DNA of 8,126 nt, taken from NCBI GenBank assembly GCA_021802595.1, contig JAJZRT010000068.1, positions 2,914 to 11,039 of the forward strand. Direction: 5' to 3'. The notes beneath the pieces were generated by a model that was given only the letters and a program-made list of their open reading frames with translations, was not told the DNA's origin and did not search any database. Source of the stretch: Pseudomonadota bacterium. Its GTDB lineage: Bacteria; Pseudomonadota; Gammaproteobacteria; Burkholderiales; Thiobacillaceae. Below are positions 1 through 6,275 of this stretch, one piece after another. The translations under genes and the position numbers were made by a program. Positions within the stretch are counted from its first letter, which is position 1, and every line of letters begins with the position of its first letter.

Positions 1-895
1 CGGCGCATTCCGGACGACCGACAACCTCTCGCGCATGCAGGAAAACGCGCGTTATGCCCTCGATATGATGAGCCGCGACATCCGCATGGCCGGGTATGTC
101 GGGTGCGGGAACATGGCCTCCATAACGGTGAAAACCATCGCCAATCCGCCCGTTCCGGCGATGACCATCGGCAACGCCCTGATCGGCTACAACAGCGGCA
201 CGGGCTGGACGAATCCGACCACGATTACACGGCTGGCGAACACGGACGTCTTGTCGGTCATGGGCGCGTTCAGCGGTGGCATCAACCTGACAGGCAATCT
301 TGCGCCCCAGAACGCCAACGTGCAGATCAATGGCAACCCGGATGGCTTCCAGGCAGGCGAGGTGCTGGTGGTCACCAATTGCGTGAATGCCGATGTGTTC
401 AAGGCAACCTCGGTATCGAACGGCGGCACGACGGTTACGATTGCCCATTCGAGCAGCAGCAATACCGGCAACCGTGTGGGTACCTATGGAAAAGACGCCT
501 TCGTCATGCGGATCAACCAGTACACGTATTTTATCGGGACGCCCACAGCCACATCGACACGTCCCAACCCCCCTCCGTCACTCTATCGAGTGGGGCTGGA
601 TGGCAATCCCGAGGAACTGGTCGAGAACGTACAGGACTTGCAGTTCAAGTATGGCCTCGATACCAACGGCGACGGCGCGGTCGACAGCTACAGTTACACG
701 CCTGGAAACTGGGCCCAGGTGGTGAGCGTCAAGGTGAGCCTTCTGATGCGCAGCCCCGATGACAACCTTTCAACGTCGACCCAGTCCGTCACGTTCGACA
801 ACGGTAGCACCGGCATATTCGCCGCGCCCGACCGCAGGCTTTATCAAGTGTATTCGGCCACCGTGGGCGTGCGCAACCGCCTGCCGCCCATGTGA
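1..895 (+). CDS. pilW: PilW, type IV pilus minor pilin (5'-truncated by window edge)
   Basis: Minor pilin of the type IV pilus, thought to form the tip-priming complex with PilV, PilX, PilE, FimU and PilY1 in the inner membrane and periplasm. The open frame runs from base 2 with no start; the first in-frame Met (base 35) is internal, because coding similarity begins before it. The prepilin leader and hydrophobic helix therefore lie outside the window, and 297 residues are visible. Family signs are the QENARYALDMMSRDIRMAGY block with GCGN just after it, a second cysteine in VVTNCVNADVF (probable disulfide), the FKYGLDTNGDGAVDSY segment at 644-691, and the C-terminal DRRLYQVYSATVGVRNRL. The DxNxDxxxD stretch at 659-685 resembles an EF-hand-like calcium loop. 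The TGA lies 3 bases before pilX, implying one transcript. Identification is by family pattern and operon position. Confidence 0.9.
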   Translation, partial: GAFRTTDNLSRMQENARYALDMMSRDIRMAGYVGCGNMASITVKTIANPPVPAMTIGNALIGYNSGTGWTNPTTITRLANTDVLSVMGAFSGGINLTGNLAPQNANVQINGNPDGFQAGEVLVVTNCVNADVFKATSVSNGGTTVTIAHSSSSNTGNRVGTYGKDAFVMRINQYTYFIGTPTATSTRPNPPPSLYRVGLDGNPEELVENVQDLQFKYGLDTNGDGAVDSYSYTPGNWAQVVSVKVSLLMRSPDDNLSTSTQSVTFDNGSTGIFAAPDRRLYQVYSATVGVRNRLPPM

Positions 896-898
896 GCG

Positions 899-1468
899 AT
901 GAAGACCATGCCTACCCCAACTCCCACTTCCCAGCACGGCGCGGCACTGATCACCGGGCTGATTTTCCTCGTCGTGCTGACCCTGATTTCCCTGTCGGCC
1001 ATCAAATCCACGTCGCTCGAAGAGCGCATGGCGGGCAATGCGCGCGACCAGGACGTGGCCTTCGAGGCGGCCGAGGCCGGCATACGCGATGCCATGAAGA
1101 GTCTTCCTACCCTGTCACCCGCATCCGCTTTTGCGGCAGGGTGCGCGAACGGCTTGTGCCTGAACGACCCCGTTACGCCGGTCTGGACGACTATTACCGC
1201 CAACAATGATTGGGGCTCGTCCAAGACGAAGGCCTACACGGGGGTGAACCTCACCTTCGACAATAACAGTACCCCCACACCGCTACCCAACCAGCCCCGC
1301 TACATCATCGAGCTGATTCCCGATACCGTTCCGGCTTTTGGATCCAGCGGGATGATCGGAAAGGGGATCACCTCAGGCGCTCAGTTGATTCCCTACCGTA
1401 TCACTGCGCGCGGATGGGGCATTACAGGACAAACCCAGGCCACCGTACAAGCTACGGTTACCTATTGA
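899..1468 (+). CDS. pilX: PilX, type IV pilus minor pilin
   Basis: Minor pilin of the tip-priming complex, 189 residues, in the PilX_N family. A short basic/polar leader ends HG at residues 13-14, and the predicted PilD cleavage site is G14|A15. It is followed by a hydrophobic helix (ALITGLIFLVVLTLISLSA) and the hallmark block LEERMAGNARDQDVAFEAAEAGIRDA. Mature residue 5 is Thr rather than the Glu of most pilins, which as I recall is normal for PilX-type proteins. The C-terminal half is a variable globular domain with a close cysteine pair (CANGLC). The start at 899 is 3 bases after the pilW stop and has no strong Shine-Dalgarno sequence; the in-frame ATG at 908 is an alternative that would leave the mature protein unchanged. 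Translational coupling to pilW is likely. Confidence 0.9.
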   Translation: MKTMPTPTPTSQHGAALITGLIFLVVLTLISLSAIKSTSLEERMAGNARDQDVAFEAAEAGIRDAMKSLPTLSPASAFAAGCANGLCLNDPVTPVWTTITANNDWGSSKTKAYTGVNLTFDNNSTPTPLPNQPRYIIELIPDTVPAFGSSGMIGKGITSGAQLIPYRITARGWGITGQTQATVQATVTY

Positions 1469-1485
1469 AACGTAGGGAGCATCCC

Positions 1486-4400
1486 ATGACGATCTTCATC
1501 CGCAAACCTCTCGTTCTGGCACTGGCGGCAGCCCTCGGGGCAAGCAGTTCCGGCGTGGCCAGTGGCGCATTGCTGGGCCTGAGCCAGGTGCCGTTGTTCG
1601 TCTCAGGATTGAAAGCCAACGTATTGCTGATTTTCGGCAATTCCAACGCCATGGATGAAGATCCCACCGGCCTGGCCGTGGGGAGCGCCGACCCGACCAG
1701 CAAATCGGAAATTGCCCGCACGGCCGCCCGCAGCCTGGTGACGAAATACACCGGCCAGATCAACATGGGCCTGATGGCCTATCAGCAAAGCAACGTGGCG
1801 CATGATTGGCTGAATCAAAGCCCGTACGACGCCAGCTACGATCCGGCCAACTACGACCCGGCGTGGACGGGAGCGCGAGACAGCGCAACCCACAAAAAGT
1901 ACAAGATCCCGAATCCAACCAGTCCGAACGCTGCGGGAACGTGCACGACGTCGAGCGGGACCAAGGTTGACTGTATCTATTACAACGTCAATCTTCCTTA
2001 TTACTCCGGAAACCCGGCAGGCAACATCTTCTGCTATTCCGCCACCAATGGATCGAGCAGCTATGCTACCTTTCCCGGCGACCATACAAGCTATGCGTGC
2101 TATGGCACCAAGACGGGCACTTCGGATGCGGCGCCCGGCGCTTCGGGTGCCGGCTACGGTTCATTCCAGTTCAACGGGACGTTTGGACCGACCGATAGCG
2201 ACTATGCGCAGGCGATCGATGACTTTGGCCAAAGGCTCGCATCGACCGATTCCGGGCCGACCTGGTTCTCCAATGGCAGCCCCGGCAAGGGCTATCTGCA
2301 TGTGCCGATCGCGAATCTGGACACGACGCAAGCCGCGAAACTCAACCTCAAGCTGGCGACCGAGGTTGTACCTACCCGTAGCGGTTCGGGTACATGGAAC
2401 GACAACCCGACCAATATTTCGGGCGGCAATACCTGGAACAATCCCAACGCGCCCCTGATCAATGCGGGCCTGACGCCCATTACGGGAACGTTCATGACGG
2501 CCAAGGATTACTTCGACGGCGCCACGACGAATTTTGGATCGTCGCAAGGCGGGCCGCAGTCGGCACCCCCTAGCTCATGCAACAAGGACTTCGTGGTGTT
2601 TCTGACGAACGGGCTGCCCAGCGTGACCGCCACCGGCGGCAGCGTCACCTCGCAGTATCAGCCAGGCCAACCGTATGCGCCGACCGAGGTGGCGAACGCA
2701 GTGGCCGCGGTGACCAACCTGAACAGCGGCTCGCGTCCTGTCAAAACCTATGTCATCGGTTTCGCGCTGCCCGAGTTCACGAACAATTACTTCGTCAACA
2801 ATCCGCCCAATCCGCTCGATCAAATGGCGGCGGCTGGCGGCACCACCACGGCTTCGTACGCCAACAGCCTGACTTCGCTGAATTCGACGTTCAGCACCAT
2901 TTTCAGCAGCATCATTGCGCAATCGGGTGCGGCGGCCGCCGTGGCGATGACATCCGGCTCGGTCACGGCCGGCGGGATAATCTACCAGGGTCAGTTCAAC
3001 TCGTCCGACTGGTCGGGTGACATGATCGCCTACAATACCAACTCCGGCACGGGCGCTGTCACCACGGTCGCGTGGCAGGCGGGCACGGTGCTCAACGGTC
3101 AGAACTATGGCACCGGCCGCAACATCATCACCTACAAGCCCAGCACGGCGAGCGGCATCCCCTTCCGCTGGCCGGTCAACCCGGCCAGCCCGACATCGAG
3201 CGAACTCGATACCAGCCAGACGACGGCGCTGACGAGCAATCCGGCCCTCGATGCCACCAATACGAGCGACACCGGGGCGAACCGGCTGAACTTCCTGCGT
3301 GGGCAAACCGGGATCAACGGTTTCCGTTCGCGTTCTAGTGCGCTGGGTGACATCGTCAACTCGGCCCCCTCTTATGTGGGGGCGCCCGCATTCAACTATC
3401 CGGACAATCTCGAGGCGGCGAGCTACTACGCCTTCCGGTCCACGTATTCCAGCCGCACACCGATGATCTATGTGGGCGCCAACGACGGGATGCTGCATGC
3501 GTTCGATGCTGCAACTGGGCAGGAAAAGCTGGCCTATGTACCCAGCAAGATTTACCCGAATCTGGCCCAGTTGACGTCGCCCAACTACAGCCACCGCTAC
3601 TACGTCGATGGCTCGCCGACGGTTGTCGATACGTTCTATGCGGGCGCCTGGCACACCACGCTCGTCGCAAGTTTGGGTGCCGGCGGGCAGGGTCTGTATG
3701 CGCTGGACGTGACCAATCCAAGCACCTTCAGCGAAGCCAATGCCAGTTCGATCGTGAAGTGGGAATACAGCGATGCCGATCTCGGTTATGTCTATGGCCA
3801 GCCGAGCATCGTGAAGCTCAATACGGGACAGTGGGCCGCAGTATTCAGCAATGGCTACAACAATAGCGAGGCGGACGGCAGCGCCAGCACCACCGGCTAC
3901 GCCTACCTGTATATCGTGGACATCGAAACCGGGACGCTGATCAAGAAAATTTCCACCAACACCGGATCGGCCGCGACGCCGAATGCGTTGGCCACGCCTA
4001 CGCTTGTCGACGCCAATGGAGACGGTACGGTGGACTATGCGTATGCCGGCGATTTGCTTGGCAATATGTGGAAGTTCGACCTCTGCAATGCGAACCCCCA
4101 GGGGGCATGTGCCTCCACGGCCAGCGGCTGGGGCGTTCCCTTCGGCACGGGGCCCTCGCCGCTGCCGCTGTTTACCGCCAAGGATGCCAGCAACAACCCT
4201 CAGCCGATCACCAGCGCGGTCGAGGTGAGCCGTTTCTTCAGCGGGGATGGCTACCAGTTGTATTTCGGGACGGGCAAGTATCTCGAAAACGGCGATGTCT
4301 CGACGACCGGTACCCAGACGTTCTATTCCATATGGGACAAGGCTTTGTCGCCCTCCACCATATCCGGACGGAGCGTATTGCAGCCACAAACCATTACCAC

Positions 4401-4941
4401 CAATACAACCATTACCACAGGGACACCGGCTGTCACTACCGTGTATCGCTCGACAAGCAGCAATTCGGTAGCGTGGGACGGACTGGTCCCGAGCGGAACG
4501 ATGCGCGGCTGGTATATGGACCTCAACGTGTCGGGCGAACGGGTTGTGAGCGACCCTTCTTTGTATTCCGGCCGCATTCTGTTCACCACCCTGATTCCAA
4601 ACGCCGCGTCGTGCGGGGGAGGAACGGGCTGGCTGTTGGAGCTCGATGCGGTGACCGGTGCGGCCTTGGGTGGCCCCACGTTTGACGTGAACGGCGACGG
4701 CGTGGTCGACTCGAACGACAATCTCGGCACCGCTGGAGCCTACGCATCGGGAATTCAGACGTCCGCGATTCCCAGCGCGGTGCGCCTGCAAAAGAATCCT
4801 GGTGGCCCGGGTGGAGGATCGATGAACAAGTGGCTCAGCATGAGCAAGAAAAACACAACGACGAATTCGTCACTTCAAAACGTGTTGAACAACCTGCCTC
4901 CGCCAACAAACCGTGCAAGCTGGCGGCAGATTTTCCAATAA
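1486..4941 (+). CDS. pilY1: PilY1, pilus tip-associated adhesin / biogenesis factor (PilC family)
   Basis: Large exported tip adhesin that promotes pilus assembly and, in Pseudomonas, takes part in surface sensing; 1151 residues. The start at 1486 is chosen for the AGGGAG at 1474-1479 and because it gives a good signal peptide (MTIFIRKP, then a hydrophobic core, then VASGA). Residues about 45-385 look like a divergent von Willebrand A domain: NVLLIFGNSNAM (45-56) and FVVFLTNG (369-376) occupy its metal-site motifs. Inside it are C153, C163, C183 and C205. From about residue 620 the Neisseria PilC/PilY1 beta-propeller follows, with LGDIVNSAPSYVG, MIYVGANDGMLHAFDA, YYVDGSPTVVD, GGQGLYALDVTNP and a calcium loop D842-N844-D846-D850 before YAGDLLGNMWKFDL. 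A second loop of the form DxNxDGxxxxxD is at 1067-1078. The end, ASWRQIFQ, is family-typical. I see no RGD tripeptide like that reported in P. aeruginosa PilY1. A TAA lies just before the pilY2-like gene. Confidence 0.93.
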   Translation: MTIFIRKPLVLALAAALGASSSGVASGALLGLSQVPLFVSGLKANVLLIFGNSNAMDEDPTGLAVGSADPTSKSEIARTAARSLVTKYTGQINMGLMAYQQSNVAHDWLNQSPYDASYDPANYDPAWTGARDSATHKKYKIPNPTSPNAAGTCTTSSGTKVDCIYYNVNLPYYSGNPAGNIFCYSATNGSSSYATFPGDHTSYACYGTKTGTSDAAPGASGAGYGSFQFNGTFGPTDSDYAQAIDDFGQRLASTDSGPTWFSNGSPGKGYLHVPIANLDTTQAAKLNLKLATEVVPTRSGSGTWNDNPTNISGGNTWNNPNAPLINAGLTPITGTFMTAKDYFDGATTNFGSSQGGPQSAPPSSCNKDFVVFLTNGLPSVTATGGSVTSQYQPGQPYAPTEVANAVAAVTNLNSGSRPVKTYVIGFALPEFTNNYFVNNPPNPLDQMAAAGGTTTASYANSLTSLNSTFSTIFSSIIAQSGAAAAVAMTSGSVTAGGIIYQGQFNSSDWSGDMIAYNTNSGTGAVTTVAWQAGTVLNGQNYGTGRNIITYKPSTASGIPFRWPVNPASPTSSELDTSQTTALTSNPALDATNTSDTGANRLNFLRGQTGINGFRSRSSALGDIVNSAPSYVGAPAFNYPDNLEAASYYAFRSTYSSRTPMIYVGANDGMLHAFDAATGQEKLAYVPSKIYPNLAQLTSPNYSHRYYVDGSPTVVDTFYAGAWHTTLVASLGAGGQGLYALDVTNPSTFSEANASSIVKWEYSDADLGYVYGQPSIVKLNTGQWAAVFSNGYNNSEADGSASTTGYAYLYIVDIETGTLIKKISTNTGSAATPNALATPTLVDANGDGTVDYAYAGDLLGNMWKFDLCNANPQGACASTASGWGVPFGTGPSPLPLFTAKDASNNPQPITSAVEVSRFFSGDGYQLYFGTGKYLENGDVSTTGTQTFYSIWDKALSPSTISGRSVLQPQTITTNTTITTGTPAVTTVYRSTSSNSVAWDGLVPSGTMRGWYMDLNVSGERVVSDPSLYSGRILFTTLIPNAASCGGGTGWLLELDAVTGAALGGPTFDVNGDGVVDSNDNLGTAGAYASGIQTSAIPSAVRLQKNPGGPGGGSMNKWLSMSKKNTTTNSSLQNVLNNLPPPTNRASWRQIFQ

Positions 4942-4950
4942 GGGGCGATG

Positions 4951-5301
4951 ATGAAACGGATAGCAGCGATACTGGTTTTGCCGGCCATGTTGTTCAACGG
5001 CGAGACGTATGCCATGACCCGGGTTGACGCCGGCACAGGCGCGGACAGCCGCGCCGCGGCGTCCACACCGAGCCAGGTGCGGCAAAGCGGCAAGCTCGAG
5101 GCGATTTATGCCGGTGCCAGCAAGCTCGTGATTGGCGGCGTGACCTATGCGTACAACCCGCTGACGACCATCGTCATGGTGAATGGAAAGCGCAGCACGA
5201 TCAGTGATGTGCGCAGCGGCGAAACGGTACAGTTTCAGACCGTGTCGCAAGGCGCGCACCAGCCTGCCTTGCTGACATCGATGAGTGTGCAGAGACGATG
5301 A
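4951..5301 (+). CDS. pilY2: PilY2-like small exported accessory protein
   Basis: Small exported protein of 116 residues in the position of pilY2 (between pilY1 and pilE), where P. aeruginosa has a protein of similar size needed for normal pilus biogenesis; its biochemical role is not established. The N-terminus [21 protein letters not shown] is a plausible Sec signal peptide. The rest has a low-complexity linker (about 25-45) followed by a beta-rich domain with alternating hydrophobic strands ([34 protein letters not shown]), like small OB-fold or DUF5666-type domains. Two ATGs stand in tandem (4948 and 4951); I prefer 4951 because AAGGGG at 4940-4945 is only 2 bases from the first. The TGA falls 17 bases before pilE. 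The gene symbol rests mainly on synteny and size. Confidence 0.7.
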   Translation: MKRIAAILVLPAMLFNGETYAMTRVDAGTGADSRAAASTPSQVRQSGKLEAIYAGASKLVIGGVTYAYNPLTTIVMVNGKRSTISDVRSGETVQFQTVSQGAHQPALLTSMSVQRR

Positions 5302-5318
5302 TCCGGGAGCGAGCCGTG

Positions 5319-5744
5319 ATGAAACCGATCCAAAACTTCAAATTCCATTCGGGGGTCACTCTGATCGAGTTGATGATCGTGGTGGCCATCATCGGCATCC
5401 TGGCAGCCATTGCGTACCCGAACTACCAGGATTATGTGCGACGGAGCAAACGTGGCGATGCGCAGGCAATCATGACGGAAGATGCGCAGTTTCTCGAGCG
5501 CTACTTCACGACGAATGGCACGTATACCGGCGCGGTGTTGTCTGCGAACCAATCCCCTAAGAGCGGAACGGCAGATTACAACATCACCCTGCCGGTCGCA
5601 AACTTGACTGCGACGACCTATACCATACAGGCAACGCCAACCGGAACATTTAACGACCCGCTGTGCGGGACGCTGACGGTTGACCAGACAGGCAACCGGA
5701 CCGAATCGGGAACCGGTAGTCTGACAGACTGCTGGAAGAACTGA
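5319..5744 (+). CDS. pilE: PilE, type IV minor pilin with class III signal
   Basis: Pilin-like protein of 141 residues, last gene of the pilus operon, probably the minor pilin that links the tip-priming complex to the shaft. The N-terminus is textbook: a short leader ending HSG (10-12), PilD cleavage at G12|V13, then [20 protein letters not shown] with Glu at mature position 5, and [16 protein letters not shown]. Mature residue 1 is Val rather than the usual Phe. Two cysteines near the end (PLCGT and DCWKN) can close the D-region disulfide loop. The start at 5319 is preferred because CGGGAG at 5304-5309 precedes it by 9 bases; an in-frame ATG at 5298 overlaps the upstream stop but gives an awkward leader. 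It could in principle be a ComP- or major-type pilin, but the synteny favours PilE. It ends 37 bases from the stop of the convergent PEP-CTERM gene. Confidence 0.9.
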   Translation: MKPIQNFKFHSGVTLIELMIVVAIIGILAAIAYPNYQDYVRRSKRGDAQAIMTEDAQFLERYFTTNGTYTGAVLSANQSPKSGTADYNITLPVANLTATTYTIQATPTGTFNDPLCGTLTVDQTGNRTESGTGSLTDCWKN

Positions 5745-5757
5745 GCTGTCCCGTGCC

Positions 5758-5800
5758 CGGCGCAGGCGTGAGGGCCGCCGATTACTTCTTTTTGTTGTTG
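5758..5800 (+). terminator. Weak candidate terminator of the pilus operon
   Basis: After the pilE stop, CGGCG (5758-5762) can pair with CGCCG (5776-5780), and four bases later comes a T-rich run, CTTCTTTTTGTTGTTG (5785-5800). The stem is only 5 bp with a 13-base loop, so this is a weak intrinsic terminator at best. The T-run is the complement of the Asn/Lys codons ending the convergent PEP-CTERM gene, so it may be there for coding reasons alone. Confidence 0.22.
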
Positions 5801-5958
5801 CGATTTCTGGCCCTGACCAGTAGTCCTGCAGCGGCGCCGATTCCCAAAAGCCAAAGGGCGCCCGGTTCCGGGATGGGCGCGGGCGTGACAGCAATTTTGT
5901 TAAACGCGAGAACGGGAAGTGCGGTCGCGGCCAGAAGGAATCCTAAGAGTTTGCGCAT
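5782..5958 (-). CDS. Short PEP-CTERM sorting-domain protein (58 aa)
   Basis: Exported microprotein predicted to be processed by an exosortase (EpsH/XrtA family). The whole protein is a signal peptide (MRKLLGFLLAATALPVLA, 1-18), a spacer of about ten residues (FNKIAVTPAP, 19-28) and a C-terminal sorting signal: I-P-E-P (29-32), GALWLLGIGAAAGLLV as transmembrane segment (33-48), and a basic tail R-A-R-N-R-N-N-K-K-K ending in TAA. Order and spacing match the PEP-CTERM domain (PEP motif, hydrophobic helix, Arg/Lys cluster). GGAG at 5968-5971 stands 9 bases before the ATG, and a sigma-54-type promoter lies further upstream, so this is unlikely to be the remnant of a longer gene. Leucine codons include several CTT plus TTA and CTA, unlike the CTG/CTC-rich neighbours. 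Such proteins usually accompany exopolysaccharide production. Almost no mature domain remains after processing, which is odd. Function unknown. Confidence 0.85.
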   Translation of the reverse strand: MRKLLGFLLAATALPVLAFNKIAVTPAPIPEPGALWLLGIGAAAGLLVRARNRNNKKK

Positions 5959-5967
5959 GATGAGGTT

Positions 5968-5971
5968 CTCC
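5968..5971 (-). promoter_or_regulatory. Shine-Dalgarno of the PEP-CTERM gene
   Basis: On the - strand GGAG is followed by 9 bases and then ATG. It fixes the start of the 58-codon gene and supports its being translated despite its small size. Confidence 0.7.
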
Positions 5972-6041
5972 AGCTTGGAATTGATTTATCGTTAAGCAGC
6001 CAAGATGCGAACCGGCTTGTCGCCAAATGGCCTGCGTTTAT

Positions 6042-6060
6042 CCAGCAATTCTCATGCCAG
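6042..6060 (-). promoter_or_regulatory. Sigma-54 (RpoN) -24/-12 promoter for the PEP-CTERM gene
   Basis: The - strand reads CTGGCATGAGAATTGCTGG. It fits the sigma-54 consensus TGGCAYR-N4-TTGCW at every position: TGGCA is at 6059-6055 and TTGCT at 6048-6044. The invariant GG (6058-6057) and GC (6046-6045) are separated by exactly 10 bases, as sigma-54 RNA polymerase requires. The predicted transcription start is near 6033, giving a leader of about 75 bases to the ATG at 5958. It points at the PEP-CTERM gene and no other start lies between. Sigma-54 promoters need an enhancer-binding activator; PrsR (with sensor PrsK) is the known candidate for PEP-CTERM genes in Proteobacteria, but no activator site can be named here. 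Confidence 0.75.
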
Positions 6061-6082
6061 ACCTGGGCTTCCTCAGGAATTG

Positions 6083-6178
6083 CTGAACAAGTCCTTCGAC
6101 AAGCTCAGGACGAACGGCAAGTTGTTGATTCCGTTCGTGGTGAGCTTGTCGAACCATGAGCGGAATCAACTTGTTCAG
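6083..6178. repeat. Inverted pair of REP-like palindromes
   Basis: Two copies of a REP-like unit with the core TTCGACAAGCTCA face each other. The arm at 6093-6117 matches the reverse complement of 6131-6155 at 21 of 25 positions. The right-hand unit is also a hairpin by itself: 6127-6141 pairs with 6153-6167 (two positions would be G-U in RNA), extended to 6118/6173 by a 3-base bulge, around an 11-base loop. The left-hand unit has a short stem, GTCC (6091-6094) with GGAC (6108-6111). An outer 9-bp perfect inverted repeat (CTGAACAAG 6083-6091, CTTGTTCAG 6170-6178) closes the structure, and fainter symmetry continues to about 6069 and 6194. Such REP pairs are scattered through many proteobacterial genomes and are linked to RAYT (TnpA-REP) enzymes. 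The core motif is familiar from memory; copy number cannot be seen here. Confidence 0.75.
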
Positions 6179-6275
6179 TTCTTCCCTCAAGGAATCTCAA
6201 TTACCAGCAAACTGCGGCTCCAGTATACCGGCCGCCCTATCTTCTCAATCCGCGATGCAAGAAACGATTAAGCCG
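6179..6275. other. Non-coding stretch between REP pair and ispH
   Basis: I see no gene here. Short + strand frames crossing it run into the REP element or the ispH antisense and have no ribosome binding site. The only possible signal is a weak sigma-70-like pair on the - strand: TTGAGA (6248-6243) and TATACT (6227-6222) with a short 15-base spacer, pointing toward the REP pair and the PEP-CTERM gene. Confidence 0.5.

Noticed and set aside
899..1468. PilX as defective because mature residue 5 is Thr and not Glu
   Set aside because: The rest of the PilX_N signature is intact, and as far as I recall PilX-type minor pilins commonly lack Glu5, so this is not a sign of decay.
2575..4791. 738-codon open frame antisense to pilY1
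   Set aside because: Its translation is rich in Arg, Gly and His and shows no family motif, while the sense strand encodes a clear PilY1. It is a shadow of the GC-rich codon use of pilY1.
5235..5894. 219-codon - strand frame over pilE
   Set aside because: Antisense shadow of pilE and the pilY2-like gene. Its N-terminal part reads the PEP-CTERM gene in another frame.
5753..5995. 80-codon + strand frame over the PEP-CTERM gene
   Set aside because: It is the antisense of the small gene, with no ribosome binding site or recognisable motif; the - strand has the signal peptide, PEP motif, Shine-Dalgarno and promoter.
6069..6194. CRISPR array or rho-independent terminator
   Set aside because: There are only two inverted units, with no direct repeats and spacers, and no U-tract follows the hairpins. 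The core matches REP-like elements.
6005..6271. 88-codon + strand frame between the PEP-CTERM gene and ispH
   Set aside because: Its middle part (SFDKLRTN, FVVSLSNHE) is the translation of the REP palindromes, a common source of spurious hypothetical proteins, and it has no Shine-Dalgarno.
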